Source: an uncultured Lachnospiraceae bacterium | GTDB lineage: Bacteria; Bacillota_A; Clostridia; Lachnospirales; Lachnospiraceae | Length of the DNA stretch: 18,457 nucleotides | Assembly (NCBI GenBank): GCA_949957035.1 | Contig: CATLIP010000008.1 | Location: 1-18,457 of the forward strand | Reading direction: 5' to 3' | In this document: positions 6,000-13,356 of the stretch, in pieces | Position numbering within the stretch: the stretch's first letter is position 1 | Layout of the letters: each line of letters starts with the position of its first letter | Position numbers and translations under genes: made by a program | The notes under the pieces: generated by a model | What the model saw: the letters and a program-made list of their open reading frames with translations, nothing else | The model's database searches: none | Told to the model about the DNA's origin: nothing

Positions 6000-7571
6000 T
6001 CAATCTTCCACGGTAATCTCCATGTTAATTAAACTCTCCAGATTCTCAATATCCACAAAATGGTCTTCAAATCTTCTACCCTCTTCCATCTGCCGTACCT
6101 CAATCTCTACCTGCTTGCCAATCCTCTCCTGAATCAGCTCAGAAATCTCCGTCATATGCTCCTTTGAGCCCACCACGCCTGCACTCATTTCATCCGGCAT
6201 GACGATTAGCAGACGGTTTCCTTCCCCTGCGCTGAGCCTTGCCTTCTTAAGATACACCTTCAACATCTGGGAGGCCCCATTTATAATTGAACGAAAGTCC
6301 TTCGCTACAGCCTTTACATCATCATTGAGAGCCTTAGGAAGCTCCGGCTTGACCCGCATTGCCGGCGTCTCTTCCTCCCGCTCAGCGTAGACTGCCTTCG
6401 CCGCCTGTACCGGTATTCCTGCCTCCAACTGCTTTTCAACTGCCCGAATCCGGTCTGACAGCGCATCCTGATTCACATCCATTGCCGGCTTGCACAGCTT
6501 AATCAATGTTACCTCCAGAAGCACTCTCTTCTGCGTCGCATACTTCAACTGATTGGTAAGCTCTGAAAAAATCCTGATATACCGAATCAGCGTACTGCTA
6601 TCAAGCATCTGAGCCTCTTCCTTCAACTGAACCAAATTCTCTGTGGACACGTCCAGAACGTCCTCCATATTGTCTGACCCCTGAACCAGCAGCAGATTAC
6701 GCAGATACCAAGTGAAATCTGCCGCCATCTGAGACAGTTCCCTTCCCTGCATCACCAACTCTTCCACAATCTCTATGACCCGATGTACGTCCATGGCAAT
6801 AAGCTTACGCAAAAGCCGGCTGAATACCTCTGTATCCACAGCTCCCAGAACCTCTAATACATGGTCATAAGTCAGCCGCTCACCGATATAAAACGCTGCA
6901 CACTGGTCCAGAAGGCTCAAGGAATCACGCATAGATCCATCCGCCATCTTCGCGATATAACGCACAGCCTTCTCTTCCACCTCCAGCCCCTCTTTCTCAA
7001 TCAACTCCTTAAGACGCTCCGAGATGGTTTCAATGGTAATCCTTTTAAAATCATATCTCTGACACCGGCTCAGAATCGTAATCGGAATCTTGTGGGCCTC
7101 CGTCGTCGCCAGAATGAAGATTACATATTCCGGCGGTTCCTCCAGTGTCTTTAACAATGCATTAAAAGCCCCTATGGAAAGCATATGGACCTCATCAATA
7201 ATATATACCTTGTACCGCCCTTCTGTAGGACGGTACGCCACTTCCTCCCGGATTTCCCGAATATTATCCACGCCGTTATTAGACGCCGCGTCAATCTCAA
7301 TCACATTCATGGACGCCCCCGACGCAATCGCCTTGCACATATCGCACTCTTTGCAAGGACTTCCATCTACAGGATGCTCACAGTTCACTGCCTTTGCAAA
7401 TATCTTAGCAACAGACGTCTTCCCGGTCCCCCGCGTCCCGCAGAACAGATAGGCATGTCCGATACGATCCGCCTTAATCTGATTCTTCAAGGTCTTCACA
7501 ATAGCGTCCTGACCCTTCACATCCTCAAACTCATCCGGACGAAACTTCCGGTATAATGCCATATATGACAT
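6000..7571 (-). CDS. dnaX: DNA polymerase III subunits gamma/tau (clamp loader)
   Basis: DnaX is the ATPase motor of the clamp loader that opens and places the beta clamp on primed DNA. This copy has 523 residues, shorter than E. coli (643) and somewhat shorter than B. subtilis. Visible features are the N-terminal YRKFRPDEFEDVKGQ, Walker A GTRGTGKT (45-52), a zinc module (C64, C73, C76, C79), Walker B VYIIDEVH (122-129), and the sensor-1 region ATTEAHKIPITILSRCQR with the arginine finger. Residues about 400-523 form the tau-type C-terminal region. I see no A-AAA-AAG slippery heptamer, so a programmed frameshift making a separate gamma is not indicated. The start ATG has an AAGGGGAG site. It lies 34 bases after pfkA with no terminator between. 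Confidence 0.97.
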   Translation of the reverse strand: MSYMALYRKFRPDEFEDVKGQDAIVKTLKNQIKADRIGHAYLFCGTRGTGKTSVAKIFAKAVNCEHPVDGSPCKECDMCKAIASGASMNVIEIDAASNNGVDNIREIREEVAYRPTEGRYKVYIIDEVHMLSIGAFNALLKTLEEPPEYVIFILATTEAHKIPITILSRCQRYDFKRITIETISERLKELIEKEGLEVEEKAVRYIAKMADGSMRDSLSLLDQCAAFYIGERLTYDHVLEVLGAVDTEVFSRLLRKLIAMDVHRVIEIVEELVMQGRELSQMAADFTWYLRNLLLVQGSDNMEDVLDVSTENLVQLKEEAQMLDSSTLIRYIRIFSELTNQLKYATQKRVLLEVTLIKLCKPAMDVNQDALSDRIRAVEKQLEAGIPVQAAKAVYAEREEETPAMRVKPELPKALNDDVKAVAKDFRSIINGASQMLKVYLKKARLSAGEGNRLLIVMPDEMSAGVVGSKEHMTEISELIQERIGKQVEIEVRQMEEGRRFEDHFVDIENLESLINMEITVED

Positions 7572-7605
7572 TCTTTACACTCCCCTTATATTACTCCCAA
7601 ATATC

Positions 7606-8682
7606 TTATTTTATACCAAAACTGATTCCTGTCATCTCGGCTTCTTTAATGATTCTTGATTTCGGGTCTACGTATTTCAGTTTGCCGGCAACCTCAGAAA
7701 GGGGAACACGTACAATTTCATTCTTCTTTACACCCAACATATATCCATAGTCGCCGTCCAGAATTGCCTCTGCCGCTGCTGCGCCGAGTCTTGTTGAAAG
7801 TACTCTGTCATATGGACACGGAGAACCGCCCCTCTGGGTATGCCCCGGAACAGTGATACGCACCTCCTGGTCCGTCCGTTTCTGAATCTTCTCCGCTACC
7901 TCATAGGCCACAGAAGGATATTTCTGTTTCTCTTTCTTTGCTTTCAATTCTTTCTTTGACAGCTTCGCATCTTCTTTGGAAATAGCGCCCTCCGCAACCG
8001 CAATGATTGTAAATTTCTTTCCTGCGGCTTTCCGCTTATTGATGGCGTCTACAACCACATTAATATCATAAGGAATCTCAGGAAGCATGATAATATCGGC
8101 GCCGCCTGCAATTCCCGCATGCAGTGTCACCCATCCTACCTTATGTCCCATTACCTCCACGATAAATACCCGGCTATGGGAGGTGGCGGTAGTATGAATC
8201 TTATCAATGGTATCCGTAGCAATATCCACCGCGCTCTGGAAACCGAAAGTCATATCCGTCCCCCACAGGTCATTGTCAATAGTCTTGGGAAGAGTAATGA
8301 TATGCAGCCCTTCTTCCCTCAGCATATTCGCCGTCTTGTGCGTACCGTTTCCTCCAAGCACGACCAGGCAGTCAAGGTTCAGCTTATGATATGTATGCTT
8401 CATGGCCTCTACCTTGTCAAGGCCATTCTCATCCGGCACCCGCATCATCTTAAACGGCTGTCTGGAAGTCCCGAGAATTGTCCCTCCTACGGTAAGTATT
8501 CCCGAGAAATCTCTGGAAGTCAGCATCTTAAAGTTTGAATAAATCAGTCCCTTATAGCCCTCCTGAAATCCGTAAATCTCAACATCGTCCCTCTTGGAAC
8601 AGATTCCCTTTACGACGCCGCGCATAGCGGCGTTCAAAGCCTGACAGTCTCCTCCGCTTGTAAGCATTCCTATTCTTAACAT
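7606..8682 (-). CDS. 6-phosphofructokinase with variant active-site residues
   Basis: This 358-residue enzyme phosphorylates fructose-6-phosphate at C1, the committing glycolytic step. The catalytic PKTIDND motif (132-138, base D136) is intact, as are the substrate-binding R171, E231, R275, H281 and R284 in GHTQRGGSP. Three positions differ from E. coli PfkA by my hand alignment. The Mg-nucleotide aspartate (D103) is N112 in GGNGT, G124 is K133, and R171 is H180 in VMGHKVGW. Gly at 113 (E. coli G104) points to ATP as donor; PPi enzymes have Asp there. K133 is typical of the PPi/long clade. A Lys-rich insertion of about 23 residues (236-257) follows the VAEGA strand. The start is taken at 8682 because an AAAGGAG site lies six bases upstream. 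A longer frame from 8709 would bury that site. It is the first gene before dnaX. Confidence 0.93.
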   Translation of the reverse strand: MLRIGMLTSGGDCQALNAAMRGVVKGICSKRDDVEIYGFQEGYKGLIYSNFKMLTSRDFSGILTVGGTILGTSRQPFKMMRVPDENGLDKVEAMKHTYHKLNLDCLVVLGGNGTHKTANMLREEGLHIITLPKTIDNDLWGTDMTFGFQSAVDIATDTIDKIHTTATSHSRVFIVEVMGHKVGWVTLHAGIAGGADIIMLPEIPYDINVVVDAINKRKAAGKKFTIIAVAEGAISKEDAKLSKKELKAKKEKQKYPSVAYEVAEKIQKRTDQEVRITVPGHTQRGGSPCPYDRVLSTRLGAAAAEAILDGDYGYMLGVKKNEIVRVPLSEVAGKLKYVDPKSRIIKEAEMTGISFGIK

Positions 8683-8688
8683 GTGGCG

Positions 8689-8695
8689 CTCCTTT
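8689..8695 (-). promoter_or_regulatory. Ribosome binding site that fixes the pfkA start
   Basis: AAAGGAG on the minus strand ends six bases before the ATG at 8680-8682. The product therefore begins MLRIGMLTSGGD, matching the normal N-terminal strand and nucleotide loop of phosphofructokinases. Confidence 0.85.
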
Positions 8696-8768
8696 CTTCT
8701 TTCCGTCATTCAACTTTCTTTGTGTCGTATGGGCAGCGGTAATCTTGCGCTGCTGAACACTTATTCTG

Positions 8769-8797
8769 ATTATAACCTATTTTCTGTGTACATACAA
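8769..8797 (-). promoter_or_regulatory. Probable promoter of the pfkA-dnaX-ybaB-recR-lacI unit
   Basis: On the minus strand there is a weak TTGTAT (8792-8797), a 17-base spacer and a perfect TATAAT (8769-8774). It would give a leader of about 80 bases before pfkA. The -35 box matches only in TTG. Confidence 0.5.
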
Positions 8798-8855
8798 TAT
8801 CCTCTTTTTTCCCGCAATATACAAAATGCTTACAAATTTTCCCTCTTGACAAAGG

Positions 8856-8864
8856 TGTTATAAT
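8856..8864 (+). promoter_or_regulatory. Extended -10 promoter of map
   Basis: TG-T-TATAAT is a perfect extended -10 element. No consensus -35 lies 16-18 bases upstream. A perfect TTGACA (8846-8851) is only seven bases from the TATAAT and so cannot be its partner. Transcription would start near 8871, giving a leader of about 55 bases. Confidence 0.6.
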
Positions 8865-8881
8865 ATAAACGAGAACATATT

Positions 8882-8907
8882 TGAACATTATATTTCACAA
8901 ATGTTCA
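8882..8907 (+). repeat. Inverted repeat in the map leader
   Basis: TGAACATT (8882-8889) and its exact reverse complement AATGTTCA (8900-8907) are separated by 10 bases. They lie between the predicted transcript start and the ribosome site of map. A further GAACAT lies at 8873-8878, directly repeated 10 bases before the one at 8883. This could be an operator or an RNA hairpin. It is not a LexA box, because the half-site spacing is wrong. Confidence 0.55.
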
Positions 8908-8926
8908 GTCAGAAAGAGGTATTACA

Positions 8927-9736
8927 TTGGATAAATTAGACATAAAATTATGGAAACTGGCCGCCAGAGGCCAAATCGTCCCCAAACGTTCCATGCTCAA
9001 AACGCCTCGCCAGATTGAAGCCATTAAGAAAAGTGCGGCGCTTAACACCGCCGTCTTAGATCATGTAGCGTCCCATATCCACGAAGGCATGTGTACGGAA
9101 GAAATCGACCGTCTGGTCTACGACTTTACCACAGAACATGGAGGGATTCCGGCCCCGCTCAATTATGACGGATTTCCTAAAAGCGTATGCACTTCTCTCA
9201 ATAACGTCATATGCCATGGAATCCCCAGTGAATATGAGATTCTTCAGGAAGGAGATATTCTCAACGTAGATGTATCCACCATTCTTAACGGCTATTATTC
9301 CGACGCCTCCCGGATGTTCACTATCGGGAATATCTCACCGGAAGCCGCAAGACTTGTGCGTGTGACTCAGGAATGTGTGGAGCTGGGCTTAAAAGCTGCG
9401 AAGCCCTGGGGACATCTGGGCGATATTGCATACGCCATTCATACTCACGCCAAAAAGCATGGCTACTCCGTAGTGGAGGACATCGGCGGACATGGAATCG
9501 GTCTGGATTTCCACGAAGAGCCTTTCGTCAGCTATGTAACTCCCAAAGGCAGTGAGATGGTCCTTGTCCCTGGCATGATGTTCACGATTGAACCCATGGT
9601 TAATGAGGGAAGTCCCGATTTTTATGTTGACGAGGATGACGACTGGACCGTTTACACCATAGATGACGGATTATCCGCACAGGTAGAGTACATGGTGCTT
9701 GTCACAGACAATGGAATTGAAGTTTTGACAAAATAA
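8927..9736 (+). CDS. map: Methionine aminopeptidase, type I
   Basis: This cytoplasmic metalloenzyme removes the initiator methionine from new proteins. All five metal ligands of the pita-bread fold are present and correctly spaced: D115, D126, H189, E222 and E254. The substrate histidine H97 in ICHGIP is also present. The product is 269 residues, a little longer than E. coli MAP (264), with a short N-terminal extension before the TPRQIEAIKKS helix. The start is TTG (8927-8929), seven bases after AAAGAGG (8913-8919). No in-frame ATG gives a suitable start nearby. It is the only plus-strand gene here. It is transcribed divergently from pfkA and converges on the surface-protein gene, with a shared terminator. 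Elsewhere map often sits in the ribosomal spc operon, so this is a stand-alone copy and could be one of two. Confidence 0.96.
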   Translation: MDKLDIKLWKLAARGQIVPKRSMLKTPRQIEAIKKSAALNTAVLDHVASHIHEGMCTEEIDRLVYDFTTEHGGIPAPLNYDGFPKSVCTSLNNVICHGIPSEYEILQEGDILNVDVSTILNGYYSDASRMFTIGNISPEAARLVRVTQECVELGLKAAKPWGHLGDIAYAIHTHAKKHGYSVVEDIGGHGIGLDFHEEPFVSYVTPKGSEMVLVPGMMFTIEPMVNEGSPDFYVDEDDDWTVYTIDDGLSAQVEYMVLVTDNGIEVLTK

Positions 9737-9740
9737 AAAA

Positions 9741-9771
9741 AGAGGGCTGTTCAAGGACAGTCCTCTTTTTT
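9741..9771. terminator. Bidirectional terminator between map and the surface-protein gene
   Basis: A 10-base stem (9741-9750 with 9757-9766, one G-T pair) encloses a 6-base loop. It is flanked by a run of As on the left and Ts on the right, so it can stop transcripts from both converging genes. It starts four bases after the map stop codon. Confidence 0.9.
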
Positions 9772-9783
9772 GTTAACACGCTT

Positions 9784-12700
9784 CTATGCGATTTTACGTC
9801 TCTTGATGTATACAATCACACCCAAAGCTAACATACTGCACAGAATCAGCATCATAATTTCATTACTATCCCCAGTCTTTGCACTCCTTCTGACATTACT
9901 GCTGCTGCCGTTACTGCTGCCATTAGCGTTTCCGTTATTTCCGGTGGGCTGCATTCCTGAAGGCACACTTGACTGAGCCATTTTATCCTTGGACATAACA
10001 ACCAGGTAATCTGATGCATGGCTGAATCCTAATGTCACCATACCGTCCGGTCTGATTGTCCCGGCGTCAATGAATGTCATCTTTCCTGCACTGTCATGAT
10101 AGAACAGATTGCCGTATCGTCCTGCATATTCTTCTCCCATCTTCACAGTGAGAGATGCCTTGAATCCAAAATCTCCTTCATGGGCCAGAGATAACTGCTT
10201 AACCGGATTATCTCCTGCAAGCTTCTGGATTGTTGCATTTGGAATATTATCCGTATTCATAATAACTTGGAGGTTAATGTCCTTAAGGTTCTTAGACAAA
10301 ATATCCTTTCCATTAATTGTCCATGAATATCCATCCATATTCAACTGGATATCAACATCTTTTCCCTTTGCAGATTCCAGAATCTCCTTCGGAACAGTCG
10401 TTGCGCTTCCCATATCTACCTGGATCGTTTCACCCTCCGGCGTAATGTCAATAGAGTTCACAACACTTTCAATCAGTTCCGGCGACGGACGCGTACCAAC
10501 TGCCGGAATTGACGGATCCACCGGCTGTTCCGGCTTCGGAATCTCCGGAATCTCCGGAATCTCTGGAATCTCCGGCTGCTCCGGTTTCGGATCTTCGGGT
10601 TCTACCGGAGTAGAGGGCTCTTCACCTGTTTTCTGTCCATAACCCATAAATGTCATATGCTGGATTACCTCAAAAGTATCTGTATCGGCAGGTCTATATA
10701 CCCATGTCACATTCTCATATCCATCAAAAGACTCCGGAATTGAAACCACCTCTCCCGGCTCTGCAACCTGACAGACAACCGTTTCTAAACTGTTTTCATC
10801 ATATCCGTACGTATATGTATCTGTGCTGAATATCGGGTCAATCAGATAGCGGACAATAAAGTTTTCATATTCTGCATTTACACGTATAGACGCACTATTA
10901 AATATTTCAGTATCGATAGCTTCCCAGCCTTTGAACCTCAAGTCCTTATACATTTCAGGCGTATCTAATCCATCCAGTAATTTCTGGACTTCTTCTTTTC
11001 CTGCGCCGTCATTTGCAAAGATTACATCCTGTTGATTTGTACGGCGTCCTTCCTCATTGTAATAGAACCTGTAAACAACCAAAGCCATTTTTCCTTCATA
11101 TTTTGCATTGAAAAAAATCGTTGCGTCACTGGAAACAGGCGAATCTTCATTAATCATGTCTTGACATACCCACTTTTCAAAGGACTCTGTTTTCAAATCC
11201 TTTGGCCTGTATTTTCTTGCTTCGTCAAGAGCCTCTTTATATGTCTTGCCCTTCTCCATTATCATCGGATTTTCTGCGTTGCTTACCCATCCGCCGTCTT
11301 TATTCGGATAGGAATAGTAAAATCTTACGAAATCCTTATCATATTCTGCCGAAAGGGATAAATAATTCCTACTGCTGCGCAGCGGTTCATCGTCTTCATA
11401 TCCATTACTACTTTGTACTTTCCATCCCTGGAACGTTAATTCTTTATGATTATCTTGGGGCGCTTCCGCTTTTATGAAATCAGCTTTTACTTCACCGTAA
11501 GTAGTTCCGTCCGGATATGCCTTTGTAACTCTGTTATATCCATATCCGCCATTCTCACTTACGTAATTGTAGCTTGCCTCCACAAGGACTTTATCGTACT
11601 TGGCGTACACAGTCATATAGCCCATGTTTCCTATAATCTGCATTTCGTCTGTTACAGCGTTTCCTGAATAATCTACCCATCCTACCTGCTCAAAATCCTG
11701 ATATTTTACGCTCACCTCAGGGAATGTAATTCCAAGCTCCTTCAATGTCTGACGGCGTACTACCTTGTCCTTCTGAATCTGCTGAATGGACGCCCAGCTT
11801 CCGTTTTCATCTAAAGCCATGAAGTTAATGCTGATATTGTAGGACGGCTGCACAAATGTAGTTCCATTGTAAACATTGATATAATACGGGTAGCCTGCTT
11901 CGTATGTAAATTTACTGTCATCGGCATAATTGCTCTCACCGTCATAAATACTCATACTTGAAACATACCATTCACAGGGATAGGTATCCTTCGTGATTTC
12001 CCATGTTCCTCGATATACCTTGCCTACCGCATCATACTGCAACTCAACGGATTTATATCCATCAGAAATATCTGCCGTAGAATTAAAGTGAATACTTCCA
12101 TACTCACTCAGCTTCTCATTATCTGTCGCCTCAACCGTAATATTAACGCTATCTCCGGCACGGCAGATTTCTCCATTCTTATCCATACTGATTGACTGAA
12201 TAACCGGTTTTTCCTTATCTGTCTCTTCTTCCGCCTTTTCCACTGTAAAGCTGTATGCCGCCGGATTTTCAATCAGCAATTTTCTGCTAAAAGTACCTTC
12301 ATAAATTTCTGCATAGTCCAGCGTCCACTTACCATTTGCAAAGTATCTGGCCTCAAATTCCACTTCATATATGTTTTCTGCATCAGAACGATTTGCGCTA
12401 AATTGATATGAGTTCCCTTTCTCATGCCTAAAGCATACACTAAAGGATGTTTGTTCAATTGCCTTTTCAAGCTCGAATGTCATAAGGCCCTTATCGTTCT
12501 CAGTTAACACCTTCCCATTCTGCTCAAATTCAATGGTTTTCACCTTAATCGGCTCATCTTCCTCTGTATTAAACCAATATTTATACTCATTGTCTTCGTT
12601 CACCGGCCATTCTGCATAGTTGCTGCTCTGGTCGATAACTTCAACCCTTGTAATATTTACTTTTTCAGTATTTACACTGGTCAAAGTATATTCACAGATA

Positions 12701-13185
12701 TATTGATTCGTACTTTCGTCATGCTTCCATTCATTAGAATCCCAATACAAGGTATTCCAATCGCTTCCACTATTAAGACTAATCCTTATAGTCTTAATCC
12801 CACTGTCCGCATCATAAGCATCCAAAATAAACTCAAGCGTATCGCCTTTTTTCAGCGTCTTTCCCTGCTGTGTAAACTCAAACCCTTCTATTACCGGCTT
12901 GTTCGTGTCATAAGCGGCGTCCTTCGGCGGGGCCTCTTCATTTTCACCGTCCTGCTCTTCTGTCCCGGTAATTTCTTTTGGTTTCTCCTCCAGTTCCGTT
13001 TTCTCCAGTTCCTTGGTCAAATCATCCGACAGTACAACTTTATCCTGTACAGCCTCACTTTGCTCTCTTTCTTCTGTAATCTCATCCTGTGCATAACTGC
13101 TGACCGGCTTTCCCATCGAAAACAGCATCGCTGCCAGCAGCACAAAGACTGAGATTTTAGGTGAGAGCTTTTTGCATTTACTCAT
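9784..13185 (-). CDS. Large sortase-anchored surface protein with Ig-like and 80-residue repeat domains
   Basis: The product is 1133 residues. It has a signal peptide at 1-32 (KCKK, hydrophobic core 11-24, then SSYAQDE) and an acidic, low-complexity stretch at 33-95. Three related Ig-like beta domains lie at about 96-206, 212-316 and 326-438; the first and third both begin KPVI and contain GD...A.D and SNYA segments. Five repeats of about 80 residues run at about 449-532, 533-617, 618-699, 700-776 and 777-850. Each has an aromatic first strand, a central F-x-GW-like element and, except the last, an A-x-Y end, resembling InlB/Flg_new-type beta-grasp repeats. A Pro/Glu spacer (855-900) precedes a conserved-looking domain (about 905-1065). 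The sorting signal is SAKTGD (1101-1106), a hydrophobic segment and KRRK. A role in adhesion or binding a host or diet ligand is inferred. The gene is single, with its own promoter and an AAAGGAGG site. Confidence 0.88.
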   Translation of the reverse strand: MSKCKKLSPKISVFVLLAAMLFSMGKPVSSYAQDEITEEREQSEAVQDKVVLSDDLTKELEKTELEEKPKEITGTEEQDGENEEAPPKDAAYDTNKPVIEGFEFTQQGKTLKKGDTLEFILDAYDADSGIKTIRISLNSGSDWNTLYWDSNEWKHDESTNQYICEYTLTSVNTEKVNITRVEVIDQSSNYAEWPVNEDNEYKYWFNTEEDEPIKVKTIEFEQNGKVLTENDKGLMTFELEKAIEQTSFSVCFRHEKGNSYQFSANRSDAENIYEVEFEARYFANGKWTLDYAEIYEGTFSRKLLIENPAAYSFTVEKAEEETDKEKPVIQSISMDKNGEICRAGDSVNITVEATDNEKLSEYGSIHFNSTADISDGYKSVELQYDAVGKVYRGTWEITKDTYPCEWYVSSMSIYDGESNYADDSKFTYEAGYPYYINVYNGTTFVQPSYNISINFMALDENGSWASIQQIQKDKVVRRQTLKELGITFPEVSVKYQDFEQVGWVDYSGNAVTDEMQIIGNMGYMTVYAKYDKVLVEASYNYVSENGGYGYNRVTKAYPDGTTYGEVKADFIKAEAPQDNHKELTFQGWKVQSSNGYEDDEPLRSSRNYLSLSAEYDKDFVRFYYSYPNKDGGWVSNAENPMIMEKGKTYKEALDEARKYRPKDLKTESFEKWVCQDMINEDSPVSSDATIFFNAKYEGKMALVVYRFYYNEEGRRTNQQDVIFANDGAGKEEVQKLLDGLDTPEMYKDLRFKGWEAIDTEIFNSASIRVNAEYENFIVRYLIDPIFSTDTYTYGYDENSLETVVCQVAEPGEVVSIPESFDGYENVTWVYRPADTDTFEVIQHMTFMGYGQKTGEEPSTPVEPEDPKPEQPEIPEIPEIPEIPKPEQPVDPSIPAVGTRPSPELIESVVNSIDITPEGETIQVDMGSATTVPKEILESAKGKDVDIQLNMDGYSWTINGKDILSKNLKDINLQVIMNTDNIPNATIQKLAGDNPVKQLSLAHEGDFGFKASLTVKMGEEYAGRYGNLFYHDSAGKMTFIDAGTIRPDGMVTLGFSHASDYLVVMSKDKMAQSSVPSGMQPTGNNGNANGSSNGSSSNVRRSAKTGDSNEIMMLILCSMLALGVIVYIKRRKIA
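10537..10572 (-). repeat. 9-base tandem repeat coding for E-I-P units
   Basis: There are four head-to-tail copies of a 9-base unit (plus-strand CGGAATCTC, the fourth with T for C at the first base). They encode the repeated Pro-Glu-Ile of the stalk at about residues 871-883. The near-identical copies could expand or contract by slippage without breaking the reading frame. Confidence 0.85.
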
Positions 13186-13277
13186 TTTTTCCTCCTTTAT
13201 CTCACAAAATTTTACAATTACTTAGTTAAACCTTCTCTCCTTTCTTCCATATTTTGCATAATTACATGCTAAAATTC

Positions 13278-13306
13278 ATTATAGTCCAATTATATTAACT
13301 TTTCAA
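13278..13306 (-). promoter_or_regulatory. Promoter of the surface-protein gene
   Basis: On the minus strand there is TTGAAA (13301-13306), a 17-base spacer and a perfect TATAAT (13278-13283). It gives a leader of about 85 bases. The gene is isolated by terminators on both sides, so it is a monocistronic unit. No operator-like palindrome was recognised. Confidence 0.75.
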
Positions 13307-13325
13307 TTTAGAAACCGATATATTT

Positions 13326-13356
13326 TAAAAAGAGGGCGCATCAGCACCCTCTTTTT
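13326..13356 (-). terminator. Intrinsic terminator after the GH13 gene
   Basis: AGAGGGCGC (13331-13339) pairs with GCACCCTCT (13344-13352), with one mismatch and a 4-base loop. It is flanked by As on the left and Ts on the right. On the minus strand it starts within three bases of the GH13 stop codon and ends the tilS-hpt-ftsH-GH13 unit. Confidence 0.88.

Noticed and set aside
6000..7571. Programmed frameshift in dnaX producing gamma
   Set aside because: No A-AAA-AAG heptamer or similar slippery run was seen in the gene, so there is no basis to annotate it.
7572..7605. SRP RNA (ffs) near dnaX, as in some Firmicutes
   Set aside because: The gap to pfkA is only 34 bases and contains no RNA structure.
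8846..8864. TTGACA and TATAAT as a paired promoter for map
   Set aside because: They are only seven bases apart. The TATAAT works better as an extended -10 element on its own.
8706..8888. 60-codon minus-strand frame upstream of pfkA
   Set aside because: It covers the pfkA and map promoter elements, lacks a convincing ribosome site, and has no recognisable sequence features.
8873..8907. LexA (SOS) box in the map leader
   Set aside because: GAAC and GTTC half-sites are present but not at the four-base spacing of a Gram-positive LexA operator.
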